DNA of 64,000 nt from Marixanthomonas sp963974425 (GTDB taxonomy: Bacteria > Bacteroidota > Bacteroidia > Flavobacteriales > Flavobacteriaceae), in contig NZ_CAXBCK010000008.1 in the NCBI RefSeq assembly GCF_963974425.1, forward strand, positions 1 through 64,000, given 5' to 3'. A model generated the notes under the pieces. It saw nothing but the letters and a program-made list of their open reading frames with translations, did no database searches and was not told the DNA's origin. Positions 27,027-36,555 of this stretch are shown here, piece after piece (positions within the stretch are counted from its first letter, which is position 1; each line of letters opens with the position of its first letter). The translations under genes and the position numbers were made by a program.

Positions 27027-27054
27027 AGCGGAATGATAAAGTTATCATTCCGCT
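27027..27054. promoter_or_regulatory. Perfect palindrome between katG and the ankyrin gene
   Basis: The arms agcggaatgataa and ttatcattccgct are separated by two bases. The core AATGATAAAGTTATCATT resembles Fur/PerR-type operators (AT-rich inverted repeats with GAT/ATC). It lies 18 bp before the ankyrin start. A near-copy lies upstream of katG at 29348. It could instead be an RNA hairpin, but no T run follows it. Confidence 0.55.
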
Positions 27055-27079
27055 GTGGGTTTAACAAAAGTTTACCTTG

Positions 27080-29320
27080 TTAAGAAAGGTCATACCTGTC
27101 CAGATTCATCACTTTGTCCCAAGCTTTTACAAAGTCTTTTACAAACTTCCCTTTTGAATCTTCTGAAGCATAAACCTCCGCAAGGGCTCTAAGCTCTGAA
27201 TTGGAACCAAAAATAAGGTCTACTCGAGTTCCTGTCCATTTGGTTTCACCGGTTTTACGGTCGCTACCTTCAAATAGATTAGCATCTTCTGAAGTTGATT
27301 TCCACGTAACCCCCATATCAAGTAAGTTTACAAAAAAGTCGTTTGTAAGCTGCTCCTTTTTATCTGTAAACACACCCTTTTTAGAACCGTCATAATTAGC
27401 GCCCAACATACGCATACCTCCTATCAAAACAGTCATTTCTGGTGCCGTTAAGGTAAGCAACTGTGCTTTGTCAACTAATAATTCTTCTTCAGTAACTTTA
27501 TATTTATCCTTTACGTAATTTCTGAAACCGTCTCCAAGTGGCTCTAAAGCGTCAAATGCTTCGGCATCGGTTTGCTCTTCAGAGGCATCTGCTCTACCTG
27601 GTGTAAAAGGAACATTAATAGCATGTCCACCATTTTTAGCAGCTTTTTCAACTGCAGCACATCCAGCTAAAACGATTAAATCTGCTAGCGAGACTTTTTT
27701 ATTTCCTGATTGTGCTTCGTTAAAGTCTTTCTGAATACTTTCAAGCGTATTTAGAACTTTATCTAATTGTTTTGGATTATTTACTTTCCAGTTTTTCTGT
27801 GGTGCTAACCGGATGCGTGCCCCGTTTGCTCCTCCTCTTTTATCTGAACCTCTAAAAGTAGAAGCAGATGCCCAAGCGGTTGAAACCAATTCTGAAATAG
27901 AGAGATTGGTATTTAAGATTTTAGATTTTAAATCGGAAATATCTTGACTGTTCATTAATTCATGAGTTACTTCAGGAATTGGGTCTTGCCAAATTAATTC
28001 TTCTTGTGGCACTTCAGGACCTAAATATCGTTCTTTGGGTCCCATATCACGGTGTGTCAATTTATACCAAGCACGTGAATAAGCATCGGCAAACTCTTCT
28101 GGGTTTTCGTAAAAATGTCTTGAAATTTTCTCATAATCCGGATCCATTCGTAATGAAAGGTCGGTTGTTAACATAAACGGATCATTCATTTTACTAGAGT
28201 CGTGGGCATCAGGCACTGTTCCTGCACCGGCATTATCTTTTGGTTTCCATTGATGTGCGCCCGCAGGACTTTTAGACAGCTCCCATTCATACCCAAATAG
28301 GGTTTCAAAAAAGTTATTATCCCATTGTATTGGTGTTTTAGTCCAAGCTCCTTCTAATCCACTGGTAATAGTATCTGCACCTTTTCCTGTCCCGAATTTA
28401 TTTTTCCACCCCATACTTTGTTCTTCCAAACCTGCTGCAGCGGGTTCTGCATCTACATATTCTTCAGGATCTGCGGCTCCGTGCGTTTTTCCGAAGGTAT
28501 GCCCTCCTGCAATTAACGCAACGGTTTCATAATCATTCATCGCCATACGGCCAAACGTTTCACGAATGTAATGTGCAGCATCTACTGGGTCTGGATTTGC
28601 ATTATGCCCTTCAGGATTTACGTAAATTAATCCCATATGCGCTGCCCCTAAAGGCTTTTCAAGTTGGTCTTCTGTAAATCGGTCTTCATTACCTAACCAT
28701 TCTGTTTCTGAACCCCAATACACTTCTTCGGGTTCCCAAACATCTTCTCTTCCGCCAGCAAAACCAAACATTTCAAGCCCCATAGATTCGTGTGCACAAT
28801 TACCTGCTAACACCAATAAATCTGCCCAAGATAATTTTTTACCATATTTTTTCTTAATAGGCCATAACAATAGTCTTGCTTTATCAAGATTGGCATTATC
28901 CGGCCAACTATTTAAAGGAGCAAAACGTTGTTGGGCTGTTCCTGCTCCTCCTCGGCCATCTTGAATACGATACGTACCTGCACTGTGCCAAGCCATTCGT
29001 ATAAAAAACGGTCCATAATGACCGTAATCTGCAGGCCACCAATCTTGGCTATCAGTCATTAATTTATATAGGTCTTCTTTTACTGCTTTTAAATCAAGCG
29101 ATTTAAATTCTTTAGTATAATCGAAACCTTCATCCATAGGATCTACCAAGGATGAATTTTGGCGTAGAATATTTAAGTTTAATTGGTTTGGCCACCAATC
29201 CCTATTACTTGTGCCGCCTCCAGTTGTGTTGTTTAGATTACCATTTAAAAAAGGGCAATTCGCTGATGATTCGTTTACTTCCCATGCTTCACCATGGTTG
29301 CTACTATTCTTACTGTCCAT
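27080..29320 (-). CDS. katG: Catalase-peroxidase
   Basis: A heme enzyme of 746 residues that destroys hydrogen peroxide and also acts as a peroxidase; this is the normal duplicated-domain length. Distal residues Arg108, Trp111 and His112 lie in RMAWHSAGTYR, the proximal heme ligand His274 in LIAGGHTFGKTHGA. The Met-Tyr-Trp crosslink needed for catalase activity is intact (Trp111, Tyr233 in LIYVNPEG, Met259 in RETFGRMAMNDYE); positions match the Mycobacterium enzyme with an offset of four. No signal peptide is visible, so it is cytoplasmic. Transcription probably continues into the ankyrin gene. The palindrome at 29348-29365 is a candidate peroxide- or iron-responsive operator. Confidence 0.98.
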   Translation of the reverse strand: MDSKNSSNHGEAWEVNESSANCPFLNGNLNNTTGGGTSNRDWWPNQLNLNILRQNSSLVDPMDEGFDYTKEFKSLDLKAVKEDLYKLMTDSQDWWPADYGHYGPFFIRMAWHSAGTYRIQDGRGGAGTAQQRFAPLNSWPDNANLDKARLLLWPIKKKYGKKLSWADLLVLAGNCAHESMGLEMFGFAGGREDVWEPEEVYWGSETEWLGNEDRFTEDQLEKPLGAAHMGLIYVNPEGHNANPDPVDAAHYIRETFGRMAMNDYETVALIAGGHTFGKTHGAADPEEYVDAEPAAAGLEEQSMGWKNKFGTGKGADTITSGLEGAWTKTPIQWDNNFFETLFGYEWELSKSPAGAHQWKPKDNAGAGTVPDAHDSSKMNDPFMLTTDLSLRMDPDYEKISRHFYENPEEFADAYSRAWYKLTHRDMGPKERYLGPEVPQEELIWQDPIPEVTHELMNSQDISDLKSKILNTNLSISELVSTAWASASTFRGSDKRGGANGARIRLAPQKNWKVNNPKQLDKVLNTLESIQKDFNEAQSGNKKVSLADLIVLAGCAAVEKAAKNGGHAINVPFTPGRADASEEQTDAEAFDALEPLGDGFRNYVKDKYKVTEEELLVDKAQLLTLTAPEMTVLIGGMRMLGANYDGSKKGVFTDKKEQLTNDFFVNLLDMGVTWKSTSEDANLFEGSDRKTGETKWTGTRVDLIFGSNSELRALAEVYASEDSKGKFVKDFVKAWDKVMNLDRYDLS

Positions 29321-29347
29321 AATTATATTGATTTTTTAAGGCTATAG

Positions 29348-29365
29348 AATGATAAAGTTACCATT
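29348..29365. promoter_or_regulatory. Putative PerR/Fur-like operator upstream of katG
   Basis: AATGATAAAGTTACCATT is an imperfect palindrome 28 bp before the katG start. It shares the 14-mer gaatgataaagtta (29347-29360) with the perfect palindrome at 27031-27044. Two copies flanking one oxidative-stress gene suggest a regulator-binding site. The regulator is not encoded in the window. Confidence 0.5.
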
Positions 29366-29453
29366 TATAAACTATTCAAAATCAAAATCATGATTTCAAT
29401 ACATAATTTAAGTATCAGAATTTTTTATAACAACAACATTAACTATTTATTTT

Positions 29454-30590
29454 CTAGATTGAATTTAAGATTGTAGCAGCTTTTTTCAACTCAGCATCTG
29501 TTTTAGCAAAACAGACTCTAATTTGTTTGAAATCCTCATTATTTTCATTAAAAACCGAAGTCGGAATGGTCGCAATTTTATGTTCTCTGGTTAATCGATC
29601 TGCAAAATCGATATCACGTTCTTCTGAAATTTTAGAAAAATCAAGCAATTGAAAATAAGTTCCATTTGAAGGAATGAATTTGAAACGGGAATCTTTAATC
29701 AGTTCTAGAAAGTAGTCCCTTTTCTGTTGATAAAAAGCAGGAAGTGACAAATAGTTTTCTTCATTTTGTAAATAGGTCGCCAATGCTTTTTGAATAGGAT
29801 GGTTTGCCGAAAACACATTAAACTGATGTACTTTTTGAAACTCTTTCATTAAATATTCTGGGGCTACACAATAGCCCACTTTCCAACCAGTGTTATGAAA
29901 CGTCTTCCCAAAAGAAGCGGTTATAAAACTACGTTTTGCCAATTGCGGAAACTTAGCCGCGCTTTGGTGTTCTTCGCCATCAAAAACAATATGTTCGTAC
30001 ACTTCATCACTTAAAACCAAAAGATCATGTTCTTCAGCAAGTTTTTGCAGTTGTAGCATATCATCTTCAGAAAACAACATTCCAGTTGGATTATGGGGTG
30101 TGTTAATTATAATCATCTTGGTTTTAGATGTTATTTTATTCGCAACGTCACCCCAGTTTGGTTCATAGTTAGGAGCTTCAAGTTGTACTGCAATAGTTTT
30201 TCCTCCAAAAAGTTCAACTGAAGGCTTGTAACAATCGTACGCTGGTGTAAAAATTATCACCTCATCATCTTTATGGATAGTAGCTGCAATCGCTGTAAAA
30301 ATAGCTTGTGTAGCACCAGCAGTGATAGTTATTTCCCTTTCGGCGTTATATTTTTTATAATAAAAATTTTCTATCTTTTTTGAAATAACCTCTCGCAATT
30401 TTTTATCCCCCGGCATAGGAGCGTATTGGTTATAGCCATCTTTCATCGCTTTATCCACCATATTAATCAAGTCTGGATCACTTTTAAACCCAGGAAAGCC
30501 TTGAGCTAAATTTATAGCATTGTGGTCTGAGGCCAATTTGCTCATCACACTAAAAATTGAAGTGGTTGTATTTGGTAATTTTGAAGTCAT
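29454..30590 (-). CDS. PLP-dependent aminotransferase (methionine aminotransferase type)
   Basis: A class I/II aminotransferase of 378 residues. The PLP-binding lysine is in ITASFGKTFHNTGWKVGY. Other family motifs are NLAQGFPGFKSDPDL, ITITAGATQAIFTA, INTPHNPTGMLF, LSDEVYEHIVFDGEEHQS and a C-terminal IRVCFAKTD. The overall pattern resembles the YbdL/kynurenine aminotransferase group, which transaminates methionine and aromatic amino acids. Together with the omega-amidase-like gene at 25724 it could belong to methionine salvage; this pairing is inferred from families, not from an operon. It lies immediately upstream of, but on the same strand as, katG with its own 3' gap of 133 bp. Confidence 0.9.
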   Translation of the reverse strand: MTSKLPNTTTSIFSVMSKLASDHNAINLAQGFPGFKSDPDLINMVDKAMKDGYNQYAPMPGDKKLREVISKKIENFYYKKYNAEREITITAGATQAIFTAIAATIHKDDEVIIFTPAYDCYKPSVELFGGKTIAVQLEAPNYEPNWGDVANKITSKTKMIIINTPHNPTGMLFSEDDMLQLQKLAEEHDLLVLSDEVYEHIVFDGEEHQSAAKFPQLAKRSFITASFGKTFHNTGWKVGYCVAPEYLMKEFQKVHQFNVFSANHPIQKALATYLQNEENYLSLPAFYQQKRDYFLELIKDSRFKFIPSNGTYFQLLDFSKISEERDIDFADRLTREHKIATIPTSVFNENNEDFKQIRVCFAKTDAELKKAATILNSI

Positions 30591-30699
30591 TTTATAAATG
30601 TAAGGCTATCATCTCAGCTCTCCAAAAGTTACCTTTTTAAATAGGTAAGGTTTTTTTAAGGAATTGCGTAACTTGTTAGCTTTTATTGAAGTCGTTTTT

Positions 30700-32937
30700 A
30701 TGAATAAAAATCTACCTATATATTGCCTTTTTTTTATTTACTTAGCTGGATTTTCCCAGCAGATTAAAAAACCTTTAGACTCTTCTGTCCCTTTATACAA
30801 AAATGCAACTTTTAATGAGCTAGAAAAGAATGCAGATGTTTACTATAACAAAGGAAACTACACAGAATCTTTAAAGTTAAATATTGAACTTCTTAAAAAA
30901 GGACTTGCAGAACAAAACAATTATTACATTCACCAAGGCTACCGAAATTTAGGGTATGACTATTTAGAGTTAAATGACACTCTTCACGCCAAAGAAAGTT
31001 TTAAAAAGTCTGAAAAATATGCAAAGCTTTCAAAAAATGATACGGCAACAGCCCTTTCTTACATGGATTTGGCAAACGTCTATGCAGAATTAGACCAAAA
31101 TTATAAAAAAGCATTACAGTACCATAACAAATCTATAACCCTTTTTGAAAAACTAAAAGACTCTTCTGGTATTGCAGATGCACATTACAATACCATCCTC
31201 ACCGCCATGGCAGCAAAGGATTTTAATAAAGCATATGTACATTTATTAAAAGCTCAAAAACTAAATAGTTTTAATAAAGAGTACTACAATTATATTGGTA
31301 TTGATATTTTAATGGGCGAATACCATATTGAAAAAGAAAACTATCGTTTAGCTGATGATTATCTAGGAAAAGCTATTGAGAATGCTCAAAAAGAATCCCT
31401 CACATTTGAGTTAGAATCTGCATATTTAGCGCTTAGTAAAAGTTTGTTTAGACAAAAAAAATATGAAGAAGCCTATAAAACAAGATTAATATTTGACAAA
31501 TACCTTGAAGAAAACCTTCGCAATGTTAATAATGCTCAAACCGAAACTGTTTCAGCTCAATTTCAACTTTCAGAATATAAAAAAGATGTTGAAGCGGCAG
31601 AATTAAAAAATCAGCTTCAAGCTGAAATTGTAAAAAATAAAAGCAACTTAAACACAATACTTTACATTATATCTGCCGTTCTATTATTGCTTTTTATTTT
31701 CTTCTTATTAGCCTATCGAAAACGAAAACAATTAGTTAATCAATTGAAAAAAAGGAATTTTGAAATTTTAGAAGCTAAGCAACACGCTGAGAAAATGTCC
31801 CGTTCCAAAACTAAGTTTTTCTCAACAGTAAGCCACGAATTGCGCACCCCTTTATATGGCGTAATAGGGTTAAGCTCTATATTACTGGAAGACCCCTCTT
31901 TAAAAAGCCACGAAAAAGACCTTAAATCATTAAAGTTTTCTGCAGATTATCTCTTAGCCTTAATAAATGATGTCCTCCAAATAAATAAAATAGATGCCAA
32001 CAAATTAGAAGCTCATATTACAACCTTCAATATTGAAAATTTAATTAATAAAATTGGTGCTTCCTTTGAGTATATGCGGCTTCAGAACAAAAACAAATTA
32101 GTAATAAATATTTCAGAAGAGGTCCCCAAAGTACTTAAAGGAAACGCAATTGCCCTTTCACAAATTTTAATGAACCTAGTAGGCAACGCATGTAAATTCA
32201 CAGAAAACGGAGTAATAACTATCACCGTGACCCCTGAAGAAACATGCCCCACCAAAGCTTTGTTATGCTTTAAAATAGAAGACACGGGAATTGGTATTTC
32301 AGAAAAAGATCAAAAACGAATTTTCAATGAATTTTCTCAAGTAGATAGTGAAAATTATAGTTATCAAGGAACAGGTCTGGGCCTTACCATTGTTAAAAAA
32401 TTGGTATCACTTTCAAACTCTAAAATACACCTAGAAAGTAAAAAAGAAAAAGGCTCTTCCTTTTGGTTCAGTTTAATTTTCGATATAGCAAAAACAACCG
32501 AAAAGAAATTAGAAGACAGCTTATTAAACAAGAAATTATTGATAAACAGACGTATTTTAATTGTTGAGGATAATCGTATTAATCAAGCTGTGACCAAAAA
32601 AATATTGGAGAAAAATCAAGTAATTTGTTCCGTTGCCGAAAACGGACTACAAGCGGTTGAACAAGTAAAGCAAAATACTTTTGATTTGGTCTTAATGGAT
32701 ATTAATATGCCCATAATGGATGGCTTGAAAGCTACAAAAGAGATTAGGACTTTTAATACAAGTATCCCTATTGTAGCCTTAACTGCCGTGGAAGTAGAAG
32801 ATATGAGACTTGAAATATACGATAGCGGTATGAATGACATCATTGTAAAACCATATGATATGAACAAGTTTTTACAAGTTATTTTAAGAAACCTAACTGT
32901 TTATTACTCTGGTAAAATGGAGCCACAATTCTTTTAA
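30700..32937 (+). CDS. TPR-type hybrid histidine kinase
   Basis: A sensor of 745 residues. The ATG at 30700 opens a signal sequence (PIYCLFFIYLAGFSQQ); a TTG 36 bp upstream gives a worse leader. Periplasmic TPR repeats span about 30-290, a membrane helix about 317-337 (ILYIISAVLLLLFIFFLLAY), the kinase core has His379 in STVSHELRTPLYG, N-box MNLVGNACKFTENG, and ATP-lid motifs DTGIGISEKDQ and GTGLGLTIVKKL. A C-terminal receiver has Asp667 in LMDINMPIMDG. It has no DNA-binding output domain, so it must pass phosphate to a separate partner, which is not encoded next to it. Its own 3' terminator follows. Confidence 0.93.
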   Translation: MNKNLPIYCLFFIYLAGFSQQIKKPLDSSVPLYKNATFNELEKNADVYYNKGNYTESLKLNIELLKKGLAEQNNYYIHQGYRNLGYDYLELNDTLHAKESFKKSEKYAKLSKNDTATALSYMDLANVYAELDQNYKKALQYHNKSITLFEKLKDSSGIADAHYNTILTAMAAKDFNKAYVHLLKAQKLNSFNKEYYNYIGIDILMGEYHIEKENYRLADDYLGKAIENAQKESLTFELESAYLALSKSLFRQKKYEEAYKTRLIFDKYLEENLRNVNNAQTETVSAQFQLSEYKKDVEAAELKNQLQAEIVKNKSNLNTILYIISAVLLLLFIFFLLAYRKRKQLVNQLKKRNFEILEAKQHAEKMSRSKTKFFSTVSHELRTPLYGVIGLSSILLEDPSLKSHEKDLKSLKFSADYLLALINDVLQINKIDANKLEAHITTFNIENLINKIGASFEYMRLQNKNKLVINISEEVPKVLKGNAIALSQILMNLVGNACKFTENGVITITVTPEETCPTKALLCFKIEDTGIGISEKDQKRIFNEFSQVDSENYSYQGTGLGLTIVKKLVSLSNSKIHLESKKEKGSSFWFSLIFDIAKTTEKKLEDSLLNKKLLINRRILIVEDNRINQAVTKKILEKNQVICSVAENGLQAVEQVKQNTFDLVLMDINMPIMDGLKATKEIRTFNTSIPIVALTAVEVEDMRLEIYDSGMNDIIVKPYDMNKFLQVILRNLTVYYSGKMEPQFF

Positions 32938-32951
32938 AAGTAAAACATAAA

Positions 32952-32979
32952 AAAACCCAAACTAGCTAGTTTGGGTTTT
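32952..32979. terminator. Bidirectional terminator
   Basis: A perfect palindrome (aaaacccaaactag and its complement) with A and T ends lies between the convergent hybrid kinase gene and sdhB. Confidence 0.85.
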
Positions 32980-32999
32980 CTTGTTATAAAATCGATTTT

Positions 33000-33746
33000 T
33001 TATCCTTCCGCACTCGCTTTTAAGTATTCGCGATTAATACGTGCAATATTTTCTAATGAAATATCTTTTGGACATTCAATAAAACAAGCTCCGGTGTTAC
33101 TACACGCTCCAAAACCTTCTTTATCCATCTGCTCTACCATATTTAAAACACGTCTTGTCGCTTCTACTTCTCCTTGCGGCAACAAAGCAAATTGACTTAC
33201 TTTAGCTGAAGTAAACAACATAGCACTTGCATTAACACAAGCTGCTACACAAGCTCCACAACCAATACATGTGGCTGAGTTAAAAGCTTCGTCTGCCTTA
33301 TCTTTTTCTACTGGAGTAGCATTCGCATCAATTGTATTTCCAGAAGTATTAACTGAAACATATCCTCCGGCTTGTTGAATACGGTCAAAGCCACTACGAT
33401 CTACCACCAAATCCTTAATCACAGGAAAAGCAGTTGCTCTAAACGGCTCAATCACTACCGTATCGCCATCATTAAAGCTACGCATGTGTAATTGACACGT
33501 CGTAGTGTGACGCTGTGGTCCGTGTGGTTTTCCGTTAATTTGTAAGGAACAAGATCCACAAATACCTTCACGACAATCGTGGTCAAAAACAACCGGTTCG
33601 TCTCCTTTTTCAATTAACTGTTCGTTTAAAACGTCTAGCATTTCTAAAAAAGACATATCACCATCTATCCCGTCAATCGGGTAGGTTTGTAAACTTCCTT
33701 TTGTGTTAGCGCCTTTTTGACGCCATATTTTTAGAGTAAGCTTCAT
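33000..33746 (-). CDS. sdhB: Succinate dehydrogenase/fumarate reductase iron-sulfur subunit
   Basis: A protein of 248 residues that carries electrons from the flavin subunit to quinone. The [2Fe-2S] cysteines are in HDCREGICGSCSLQ and the later HTTTC; the [4Fe-4S] and [3Fe-4S] ligands are in CIGCGACVAACVN and CSNTGACFIECPKD. It is the last gene of sdhC-sdhA-sdhB, with a 17-bp gap from sdhA. The complex sits on the inner face of the inner membrane and links the TCA cycle to respiration. Confidence 0.97.
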   Translation of the reverse strand: MKLTLKIWRQKGANTKGSLQTYPIDGIDGDMSFLEMLDVLNEQLIEKGDEPVVFDHDCREGICGSCSLQINGKPHGPQRHTTTCQLHMRSFNDGDTVVIEPFRATAFPVIKDLVVDRSGFDRIQQAGGYVSVNTSGNTIDANATPVEKDKADEAFNSATCIGCGACVAACVNASAMLFTSAKVSQFALLPQGEVEATRRVLNMVEQMDKEGFGACSNTGACFIECPKDISLENIARINREYLKASAEG

Positions 33747-33763
33747 AAGTTAAGCTTTAAATA

Positions 33764-35767
33764 TTATTTATAACTTCTAGTTTTCACTTCAATGTTCTCG
33801 TAGTCTAAGTTCTCTTTATGCAATACTGCTTCGCTAGGCTCTCCTTTGTATTCCCATGCAGCTACATACATAAAGTTTTCATCGTCACGCCTCGCTTCAC
33901 CTTCATCGGTTTGGTACTCTTCTCTAAAGTGACCACCACATGATTCTTCACGGTGCAAAGCATCTTTAGCGAACAATTCTCCTAATTCTAAGAAGTCTGC
34001 TACACGACCTGCTTTTTCAAGTTCTGGGTTCATTTCATCCATAGAACCTGGTACTTTTACTTCTTTCCAGAATTCTTCTCGTAATGCTTTTATTTCTGAA
34101 ATAGCTTCTTTTAAGCCTTTCGCATTTCTGGACATTCCAACCTTGTCCCACATGATTTTACCCAAACGCTTATGGATATCATCAACAGACTTGGTTCCTT
34201 TGTTGTTAATTAGCTTCTCTAATCGTTCGCGAACATCTTTTTCTGCTTGTTCAAAAGCTGGAAGATCAGTTGAAATTTCTCCAGTTCTAATATCATCGGC
34301 TAAGTAATCACCAATTGTATATGGCAATACAAAATAACCATCGGCCAAACCTTGCATTAAGGCAGAAGCACCTAGTCGGTTAGCTCCGTGATCGCTAAAG
34401 TTAGCTTCTCCAGTAACGTAACATCCTTTAATGGTTGATTGTAAATTGTAATCTACCCAAACGCCACCCATCGTGTAGTGCACGGCAGGGTAAATCATCA
34501 TTGGAGTTTTATATGGATTTGCATCCACAATTTTTTCATACATTTCGAACAAGTTACCGTACTTATTAGCAACGACTTCTGTTCCTAATTTTATAACTTC
34601 TTCTTTGCTCGGGTTGTGATTTCCGTGCATTACCGCTTGCTCTTTTCCGTAACGCTCAATCGCAGAAGCAAAATCTAAAAACACGGCTTCTCCAGTTTTA
34701 TTTACACCAAATCCAGCATCACAACGTTCTTTTGCAGCACGAGAAGCCACATCACGAGGTACTAAGTTCCCAAACGATGGGTAACGTCGCTCTAAGTAAT
34801 AATCGCGTTCTTCTTCAGAAAGTTCTGTTGGTTTCTTTTTGCCTTCACGAATAGCAATTGCATCTTCTTTTTTCTTCGGAACCCAAATACGCCCGTCATT
34901 CCGAAGGGATTCAGACATCAACGTTAATTTTGACTGATGATCTCCCGAAACTGGAATACAGGTTGGGTGAATTTGTGTGTAACAAGGGTTTGCAAAGTAG
35001 GCGCCCTTTTTATGAATTTTCCAAGATGCAGTCACATTACTTCCCATCGCATTCGTTGATAGGAAAAATACGTTTCCGTATCCTCCTGATGCAATAACAA
35101 CCGCGTGTGCTGAATGTCTTTCTAGTTTACCAGTAACCAAATCACGGGCAATAATCCCACGTGCTTTTCCGTCAACAATTACTAAATCTAGCATTTCGTG
35201 ACGGTTAAACGGCTGAATTTTACCACGGTTTATTTGGCGGTTCATAGCAGCATACGCTCCTAATAATAATTGTTGTCCTGTCTGTCCTTTTGCGTAAAAA
35301 GTACGCGACACCAACACACCACCAAATGAGCGGTTATCTAACAAACCTCCGTATTCACGAGCAAAAGGAACTCCTTGTGCCACACATTGGTCAATAATAT
35401 TAGCAGATACTTCGGCAAGACGGTATACATTCCCTTCGCGAGAACGATAATCGCCACCTTTTACTGTATCATAGAAAAGACGGTAGTTAGAATCACCATC
35501 TCCTTGATAGTTTTTTGCAGCGTTAATTCCTCCTTGAGCCGCAATAGAGTGTGCTCTACGAGGGGAATCTTGATAGCAAAATGTTTTTACGTTATACCCT
35601 AGTTCGGCTAAGGTGGCAGCGGCACTTCCTCCGGCTAAACCTGTTCCTACAACGATAACATCGATATTTCGTTTGTTCGCAGGATTAACAAGGTTAATAT
35701 TGTTTTTATGGTTTTTCCACTTCTCGTCTAAGGGTCCTTTTGGTATTTTAGAATCTAATATCGACAT
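33764..35767 (-). CDS. sdhA: Succinate dehydrogenase/fumarate reductase flavoprotein subunit
   Basis: A protein of 667 residues, the length of the type-B (Bacteroidota/epsilonproteobacteria-like) flavoprotein. The FAD-binding motif is VVGTGLAGGSAAATLAEL and the covalent FAD histidine lies in HSIAAQGGINAA. Substrate-site segments include HPTCIPVSGDHQSKLT and VHYTMGGVWVDYNL. It ends with the typical tail VLHKENLDYENIEVKTRSYK. It oxidises succinate to fumarate and is encoded between sdhC and sdhB with short gaps. Confidence 0.98.
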   Translation of the reverse strand: MSILDSKIPKGPLDEKWKNHKNNINLVNPANKRNIDVIVVGTGLAGGSAAATLAELGYNVKTFCYQDSPRRAHSIAAQGGINAAKNYQGDGDSNYRLFYDTVKGGDYRSREGNVYRLAEVSANIIDQCVAQGVPFAREYGGLLDNRSFGGVLVSRTFYAKGQTGQQLLLGAYAAMNRQINRGKIQPFNRHEMLDLVIVDGKARGIIARDLVTGKLERHSAHAVVIASGGYGNVFFLSTNAMGSNVTASWKIHKKGAYFANPCYTQIHPTCIPVSGDHQSKLTLMSESLRNDGRIWVPKKKEDAIAIREGKKKPTELSEEERDYYLERRYPSFGNLVPRDVASRAAKERCDAGFGVNKTGEAVFLDFASAIERYGKEQAVMHGNHNPSKEEVIKLGTEVVANKYGNLFEMYEKIVDANPYKTPMMIYPAVHYTMGGVWVDYNLQSTIKGCYVTGEANFSDHGANRLGASALMQGLADGYFVLPYTIGDYLADDIRTGEISTDLPAFEQAEKDVRERLEKLINNKGTKSVDDIHKRLGKIMWDKVGMSRNAKGLKEAISEIKALREEFWKEVKVPGSMDEMNPELEKAGRVADFLELGELFAKDALHREESCGGHFREEYQTDEGEARRDDENFMYVAAWEYKGEPSEAVLHKENLDYENIEVKTRSYK

Positions 35768-35779
35768 AGCTTTTGCTGT

Positions 35780-36445
35780 TTAGTGGGAAATTTGATTAAA
35801 ATGATGGTATAAGGCAATAATGATAAAGCCTAACGGAATTACAATTGCATACAGTTTTGTAAATCCTTTAACCGCTTTTGAAAATTTGTTGTTCCAACCC
35901 ATAGTTTGGAAGGAAGAAGCAAACCCGTGCCATAAATGGAACATTAATAACACAAACGAAAGAACATAAATTCCAGTTCGTACTGGGCTTTCAAATTTAT
36001 GAACTAATTCGCCATAGTAACGAAATGAATCATCAGGATTAGATTCAACATATTTGTGCACCATCTCTGGAACCCAAAAGTCGTAAAAGTGCAACCCTAA
36101 AAATGCTAAGATCACAGCTCCTGAAATAATCATATTCCGAGATGCCCACGTAGAATTGGTGTTTCCCTTATAGGATTTATAACTTATTTTTCGAGCTTTA
36201 TTATTTTTAAGCTCTAAGATAATTCCCATTACAAAGTGAAATACAACCCCAAAAATTAATACGGGTTGCAAAACAAACTGCACTAACGGATTGGTACCCA
36301 TAAAATGAGACCAACTGTTAAACGTCTCCTCCGAAAAAACTGAAGAAAAGTTGATTGTAAAGTGTTGTGCAAGAAAAAATACAAGAAATAGACCTGAAAG
36401 GGCCATCGCCACTTTTTTGGCGATCGAAGCGGATAATATTCCCAT
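35780..36445 (-). CDS. sdhC: Succinate dehydrogenase cytochrome b subunit
   Basis: A membrane protein of 221 residues with about five hydrophobic helices (for example AMALSGLFLVFFLAQHF, FVLLMFHLWHGFASSFQTM, LYAIVIPLGFIIIALYHHF). Histidines inside the helices are candidate ligands of the two b hemes. It is the single-subunit type-B membrane anchor that replaces separate SdhC and SdhD. It is the first gene of the sdh operon, 12 bp before sdhA. Confidence 0.95.
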   Translation of the reverse strand: MGILSASIAKKVAMALSGLFLVFFLAQHFTINFSSVFSEETFNSWSHFMGTNPLVQFVLQPVLIFGVVFHFVMGIILELKNNKARKISYKSYKGNTNSTWASRNMIISGAVILAFLGLHFYDFWVPEMVHKYVESNPDDSFRYYGELVHKFESPVRTGIYVLSFVLLMFHLWHGFASSFQTMGWNNKFSKAVKGFTKLYAIVIPLGFIIIALYHHFNQISH

Positions 36446-36555
36446 TATTGGTTAATTTTCAAAAATTAAGGTAGACAAAAATACCACCGAAAAAGCTTTC
36501 AGCAAAAAGTATCAATTGTTTTCCTGTTTATTTAGAACTATTTTAAATACAAAGG

